A stretch of 10,700 bases of DNA from positions 1 through 10,700 of the forward strand of contig DATBFY010000517.1 in NCBI GenBank assembly GCA_036558265.1, read 5' to 3'. The stretch comes from RYN-433 sp036558265 (GTDB lineage: Bacteria; Planctomycetota; Phycisphaerae; Tepidisphaerales; Tepidisphaeraceae). The notes under the pieces are model-generated. The model saw only the letters and a program-made list of their open reading frames with translations, was not told the origin of the DNA and searched no databases. Each line of letters begins with the position of its first letter. Position 1 is the first letter of the stretch. The position numbers and the translations under genes are program-made. Below, in pieces: positions 7,101 to 10,700 of the stretch.

Positions 7101-7898
7101 ATGGCCCAGCAACGATCGGGGAAAAGCCCGTTTCCGGGGATGGATCCGTATCTCGAGCAACGTTGGCGTGACGTTCACGCGTCGTTGATCGCATATACGA
7201 GGGACGCCCTGCAGCCGCAGCTTCCCGATGACCTGGTCGCGCGGATCGAGGAAAACGTGCACCTGGACGTCGAGGGAGCCGCAGTGGGCCAACGGAACCC
7301 CGACGTCTACGTCGTCGAGAGCCCGGTGCCCTGGGAGAGCCGTTCGGTCGCAGAGACGTCCGCCTCAATCCAGCCCGTTCTTCTTGAGCCGGACACCGAT
7401 CCGCTCGTCGAGCGCCACATCGAGATTATCGAAGCGGGCGGCGGTCGCGTCATCACCGCGATCGAGATCCTCAGTCCCTGGAACAAGCTGGACGGCTCGG
7501 GGACGGAACGGTACCTGCACAAGCGAGAGCAATACCTCGCGAGCCGGACAAATCTCGTCGAGGTGGACCTGGTACGGGCAGGCAAGTGGTGGACGATGGT
7601 TTCCTTTTACCGCGTGCCGGAAGAGCACAGAACGATATACCGCGTCACGGTGAAGCGGGCAGCGGTCGGGAAACTGGAACTCTACCCGATCACATTGCGG
7701 GATCGGTTGCCCCACATCGCCGTGCCGCTTCGCAAAGGAGAGGCGGACGTAACGCTGGATCTGCAGGCGCTGGTCGAACAGGTATATCGCAACGGGCGAT
7801 ATGATCGGACGGATTACTCGAAACCTTGCGAACCGCCCCTGGACGCGGACGAACGACTGTGGGCGGATGAACTACTCAAGGCCGCCGCGCGACGATAG
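7101..7898 (+). CDS. DUF4058 family protein
   Basis: 265 residues, about the usual length of DUF4058 proteins, which are common in cyanobacteria and planctomycetes and have no known function that I can state. Recognition rests on the N-terminal SPFPGMDPYLE (9-19) with a following W, and VHASLI (25-30), then PDVYVVES (67-74), VITAIEILSPWNKLDGSG (117-134), the YLHKREQYLA stretch (138-147) and NLVEVDLVRAG (151-161). It has no signal peptide or membrane helix, so it is probably cytoplasmic. The layout PDV...(I/V)EILSP...KR..YL...LVE(V)D resembles Uma2-type PD-(D/E)XK proteins, which is an inference. The start is the only Met that keeps the conserved N-terminus; it has no Shine-Dalgarno site. It lies 44 bases after the prepilin/CreD-like gene on the same strand and converges with the fumarase gene. 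Confidence 0.9.
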   Translation: MAQQRSGKSPFPGMDPYLEQRWRDVHASLIAYTRDALQPQLPDDLVARIEENVHLDVEGAAVGQRNPDVYVVESPVPWESRSVAETSASIQPVLLEPDTDPLVERHIEIIEAGGGRVITAIEILSPWNKLDGSGTERYLHKREQYLASRTNLVEVDLVRAGKWWTMVSFYRVPEEHRTIYRVTVKRAAVGKLELYPITLRDRLPHIAVPLRKGEADVTLDLQALVEQVYRNGRYDRTDYSKPCEPPLDADERLWADELLKAAARR

Positions 7899-7928
7899 GT
7901 CACAACGCGCGAGCGCCGTACCCAGCGA

Positions 7929-7943
7929 ACCGGTGGTACCGGT
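7929..7943. terminator. Possible weak bidirectional hairpin between convergent genes
   Basis: ACCGGT-GGT-ACCGGT gives a six-base stem with a three-base loop in the 44-base gap between the DUF4058 stop and the fumarase stop, which it just touches. There is no T-run on either side, so termination is only a suggestion from position. Confidence 0.25.
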
Positions 7944-9559
7944 CAAAGTACCTCGAAAAAGTCATTCCCCTTATCATCCACCACGATAAACGCCGGAAAG
8001 TTGACGACCTCGATCTTCCGGATGGCTTCCATCCCCAGCTCCTCAAAATCCACCAGCTCCACCTTTTTGATATTCGACTGCGCCAACACCGCCGCCGGCC
8101 CCCCGATGCTCCCCAGGTAAAACCCGCCGTGCTTCCGGCACGCCTCGGTCACCGCCTTGCCCCGGTTGCCCTTGGCGATCATCACCATGCTCCCGCCGTG
8201 GGACTGAAATAGATCCACGAACCCGTCCATCCGCCCCGCCGTCGTCGGGCCGAACGAGCCGCTGGCCATCCCCTCGGGCGTCTTCGCCGGCCCGGCGTAA
8301 TAGATCGGGTGATCCTTGAAATACTCGGGCATCGGCCTGCCCGCATCAAGTAGTTGCCTGATCCGCGCATGCGCCGCATCCCGCGCCACGATCAACGTGC
8401 CCGTCAGCTCCAGCCGCGTCTTCACCGGGAACTTGCCCAGGACCTTCCGCACCTGCGCCATCCCCGCGTTCAAATCGATCCGCACCGGCGGCGCCAGCTC
8501 CGGCGCCTGCGCCGGCAGGTACTTCTCCGGCTGCGTCTCGAGCTGCTCGAGAAACACGCCCTCGCGCGTGATCTTCGCCCGGATGTTGCGGTCCGCCGAG
8601 CAACTCACCCCCAGCGCGATCGGGCAACTGGCCGCGTGCCGCGGCAACCGGATCACGCGCACGTCATGCGCGAAGTACTTCCCGCCGAACTGCGCCCCGA
8701 TCCGGCTCTCCTGCGCGATCTTGAGGATCCGCTCCTCCCACGCGCGGTCGCGAAACGCCCGGCCCCCCGCCGACCCACTCTCCGGCAAACCATCCAGCGA
8801 TCCCGCCGTCGCCAGCTTGAGCGTCTTCATACAGCCCTCCGCGCTCGTCCCGCCGACGACGACCGCCAGGTGATACGGCGGACAGGCGCTCGTACCGATC
8901 TCCTTCAATTTCGACCGGACGAACGCTTCAAAATCCCGCTCGTTCAGCACGGCCGGCGTCTGCTGAAAAAGGTACATCTTGTTCGCGCTGCCGCCCCCCT
9001 TGGCGACGAACAGGAAGTGGTACTCCCGGGCGTGATCGGCGTGCGACTCGGCGTACAGGTCGATCTGCGCCGGTAAGTTCGTGCCCGTGTTCTTCTCCTT
9101 GAACATCTCGAGGGCAGCAATCTGCGAGTAGCGCAGGTTCCGCTCCTGGTAGCATTCGAAGACCCCGCGCGACAGCGCCGCGGCGTCGTCCGCATCCGTC
9201 AGCACGTACCGCCCCTTCTTCCCGACGATCGTGGCCGTCCCCGTGTCCTGGCAGCTCGGCAGCTTGCCGTGCGCCGCGACCACCGCGTTCTGCAAATGCG
9301 TGTAAAGTACGAACCGGTCGTTGTCGCTCGCCGCCGGATCCTTTAATTCCTCCGCCAACTGCCGCAGGTGCGCCGGCCGAAGGTAGAACGACACGTCCAT
9401 GAACGCCTGCTTCGCCAGCCGCGCCAGGGCCTCGGGTTCGACCTTCAGAAACGTCCGCCCGGCGGCCTCGATCGTGCTCACCCCATCAGTGGTCAGCAGG
9501 CGATAGGGCGTGGCATCGCGGGCGAGTTGGAAGGTGGGTTCGTAGCTGAATTCGGGCAT
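7943..9559 (-). CDS. Fumarate hydratase class I (iron-sulfur, homodimeric)
   Basis: 538 residues from the chosen ATG, close to E. coli FumA/FumB (548), with which it aligns by eye end to end. It interconverts fumarate and L-malate in the TCA cycle in the cytoplasm, using an oxygen-sensitive [4Fe-4S] cluster as Lewis acid. The three cluster ligands of FumA (Cys105, 224, 318) match Cys103 in LPSCQDTGTA, Cys226 in GTSACPPYH and Cys320 in GVSCSADRN, a constant offset of two or less. Other shared blocks are NTGTNLPAQIDLYA, AKGGGSANK, GGKYFAHD, HPIYYAGPAKTPEG, GPTTAGRMD and KHGGFYLGSIGGPAAVLAQ. The start at 9559 (MPEFSYEPTFQLARD) fits the E. coli N-terminus (MSNKPFHYQAPFPLKKD). A GTG at 9610 would add 17 residues that the family lacks. 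Neither start has a Shine-Dalgarno site. It follows the acyltransferase gene by 52 bases. Confidence 0.96.
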   Translation of the reverse strand: MPEFSYEPTFQLARDATPYRLLTTDGVSTIEAAGRTFLKVEPEALARLAKQAFMDVSFYLRPAHLRQLAEELKDPAASDNDRFVLYTHLQNAVVAAHGKLPSCQDTGTATIVGKKGRYVLTDADDAAALSRGVFECYQERNLRYSQIAALEMFKEKNTGTNLPAQIDLYAESHADHAREYHFLFVAKGGGSANKMYLFQQTPAVLNERDFEAFVRSKLKEIGTSACPPYHLAVVVGGTSAEGCMKTLKLATAGSLDGLPESGSAGGRAFRDRAWEERILKIAQESRIGAQFGGKYFAHDVRVIRLPRHAASCPIALGVSCSADRNIRAKITREGVFLEQLETQPEKYLPAQAPELAPPVRIDLNAGMAQVRKVLGKFPVKTRLELTGTLIVARDAAHARIRQLLDAGRPMPEYFKDHPIYYAGPAKTPEGMASGSFGPTTAGRMDGFVDLFQSHGGSMVMIAKGNRGKAVTEACRKHGGFYLGSIGGPAAVLAQSNIKKVELVDFEELGMEAIRKIEVVNFPAFIVVDDKGNDFFEVL

Positions 9560-9611
9560 GTCGCGGAGGGTAGCGGTTACCGATTCGCGCGTCCAATTCG
9601 AGCACGCCACC

Positions 9612-10694
9612 TCAAACGAAGCGCCGAATGGGCGTCTTACGCAGCACCGCCACCACCCCGCACGCGACCGCGAACACCACCACCGCCCGCACCCATGCAG
9701 GCCCCGCCAGCACCCGATTGAGCACCATCAGCACCAGCGGGTGCACCAGGTAAACCCCCAGGCTCAGCGGCGCCAGGACGCGCGCGATCGGCCCCGCCGC
9801 CACCGGCCGCAACATGGCCCAGGCAACCAGCGGCACCGCCAGCGCATACTCGAGTGCCGGCCCGCGCGGATCGATTACCGCCGCCAGCGCGCACCCCGCC
9901 AATGCCCCCGCGCAAACCATCGCCAGAAACCGGCCGCGACCCGCCGCGACCGCCAGCGCGATGCCCAGCGGCAGCGACGGCAGCGCATCGATCCACTGCG
10001 GCCAGGGCGCAACCAACCCGCCAAATCCCGGCATCGATCGCACCACGCACGCCCCGGCCAGAAGCGCGCCCGCCGCCGCGAGTAATCCCCCAATCGCCAC
10101 CGCCGGCCGCAAACGCCAGACCGGCCCGCCCAGCGGCAGCAGCGCGACGCCCCCCAGAAACGCGAACGGCAAAAACCACAGGTGAATCGTCCCGCCCACC
10201 AGCAGGCTCGACGCGCTCAACCCCAGGTCGTGAGGCGTGACTCCCGCCCCCGCATGCAGCCGCGGCAGCAGGTAATTCAGCAGGTACACCGCCGACCAGA
10301 ACAGCCACGGCATCAGCAACCGACCGGCGCGGCGCCGCACCTGCTCGCCCCACCCGCGCGACTGCGCCCCCGACCACCCCAAAGCCGGCACCAGCAGCAG
10401 GAAGACCATCAGCCCGGCGAGCCCCACCTTGGCGCACCAGTGGTCGCCGCAGGTGTGGAACAGCACGATGCCGAAACACGCCCACCCGCGCAGCGCATCG
10501 ATCCGCCCCAGGCGCTCGCGCGCGCCCGCGGCGCCGGCACCGGCGGCGGGCGCGATCACCGGGCCCAATAATTCTCGAGATTCGGTCGAGGTGACGTCCA
10601 CGACTGTCAGGGCGGATCCGGCGGAAAGGGCTTTGAGCAACATCGGCTGTTCACGAACCGGGCCTGAATCGCGACCCGTCGGTCGGACGCTCAT
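9612..10694 (-). CDS. Acyltransferase 3 family integral membrane protein; start uncertain at the window edge
   Basis: 360 residues from the ATG at 10694, which lies six bases from the window end; the frame is still open at the edge, so the true N-terminus could be further upstream. The acyltransferase-3 (OafA/YrhL-like) core begins at about residue 62: RIDALRGWACFGIVLFH (64-80) carries the conserved Arg-x-Asp-x-Leu-Arg-Gly motif and the helix histidine His80. It is followed by LLMPWLFWSAVY (126-137), HLWFLPFAF (171-179), a series of Ala/Val/Leu-rich membrane helices, and the terminal LGVYLVHPLVLMVLNR motif. Such proteins transfer O-acyl groups to surface glycans or lipids in the inner membrane; the substrate here is unknown. 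The first 60 residues, including an Ala/Gly-rich stretch (48-58), lack the family motif, so a later start such as ATG at 10643 is possible. No Shine-Dalgarno site is seen. The C-terminus ends 52 bases before the fumarase. Confidence 0.88.
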   Translation of the reverse strand: MSVRPTGRDSGPVREQPMLLKALSAGSALTVVDVTSTESRELLGPVIAPAAGAGAAGARERLGRIDALRGWACFGIVLFHTCGDHWCAKVGLAGLMVFLLLVPALGWSGAQSRGWGEQVRRRAGRLLMPWLFWSAVYLLNYLLPRLHAGAGVTPHDLGLSASSLLVGGTIHLWFLPFAFLGGVALLPLGGPVWRLRPAVAIGGLLAAAGALLAGACVVRSMPGFGGLVAPWPQWIDALPSLPLGIALAVAAGRGRFLAMVCAGALAGCALAAVIDPRGPALEYALAVPLVAWAMLRPVAAGPIARVLAPLSLGVYLVHPLVLMVLNRVLAGPAWVRAVVVFAVACGVVAVLRKTPIRRFV

Positions 10695-10700
10695 CCCGGG

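Overview
The window is GC-rich and densely coding. It looks like chromosomal DNA of a bacterium from the Planctomycetota, possibly the Phycisphaerae. This is an inference, resting on a planctomycetal-style prepilin N-terminus (GFTLIELLVVIGLLALLVSVLLPTLSRAR is close to the form common in that phylum), a DUF4058 protein, scarce Shine-Dalgarno sites at several starts, and a GC palindrome of the kind scattered through such genomes. There are no phage, IS, CRISPR, tRNA or rRNA signals.

Left block, all on the minus strand in the order of transcription: htpG (Hsp90 chaperone, 5424-3547), then after 71 bases a large fused ADP-forming acyl-CoA synthetase/GNAT acetyltransferase of the Pat type (3475-722), then after 127 bases a small exported protein of unknown function (594 to beyond base 1). 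htpG and the Pat-like gene may share a transcript. The small gene appears to have its own -10 element.

Middle block, plus strand: after a 354-base divergent intergenic region that carries a perfect 8-bp-stem palindrome comes an unusual gene (5779-7056). It codes for a type IV prepilin signal/N-helix joined to a periplasmic-type domain and five C-terminal membrane segments that resemble the layout of CreD. It is followed by a DUF4058 gene (7101-7898), whose start codon lies only 9 bases after a TATAAT box, so its mRNA may be leaderless.

Right block, minus strand: an acyltransferase-3 family membrane protein (10694-9612, start uncertain at the window edge), followed closely by a complete class I iron-sulfur fumarate hydratase (9559-7943). 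The fumarase converges with the DUF4058 gene over a 44-base gap that contains two ACCGGT palindromes.

The genes do not form one evident pathway. htpG, fumarase and the Pat-like enzyme are core stress, TCA-cycle and protein-acetylation functions. The candidates for something undescribed are the prepilin/CreD-like chimera and the Pat-like fusion, which keeps the ligase histidine that enterobacterial Pat has lost. The DUF4058 protein also shows a motif layout like that of Uma2-type PD-(D/E)XK proteins.
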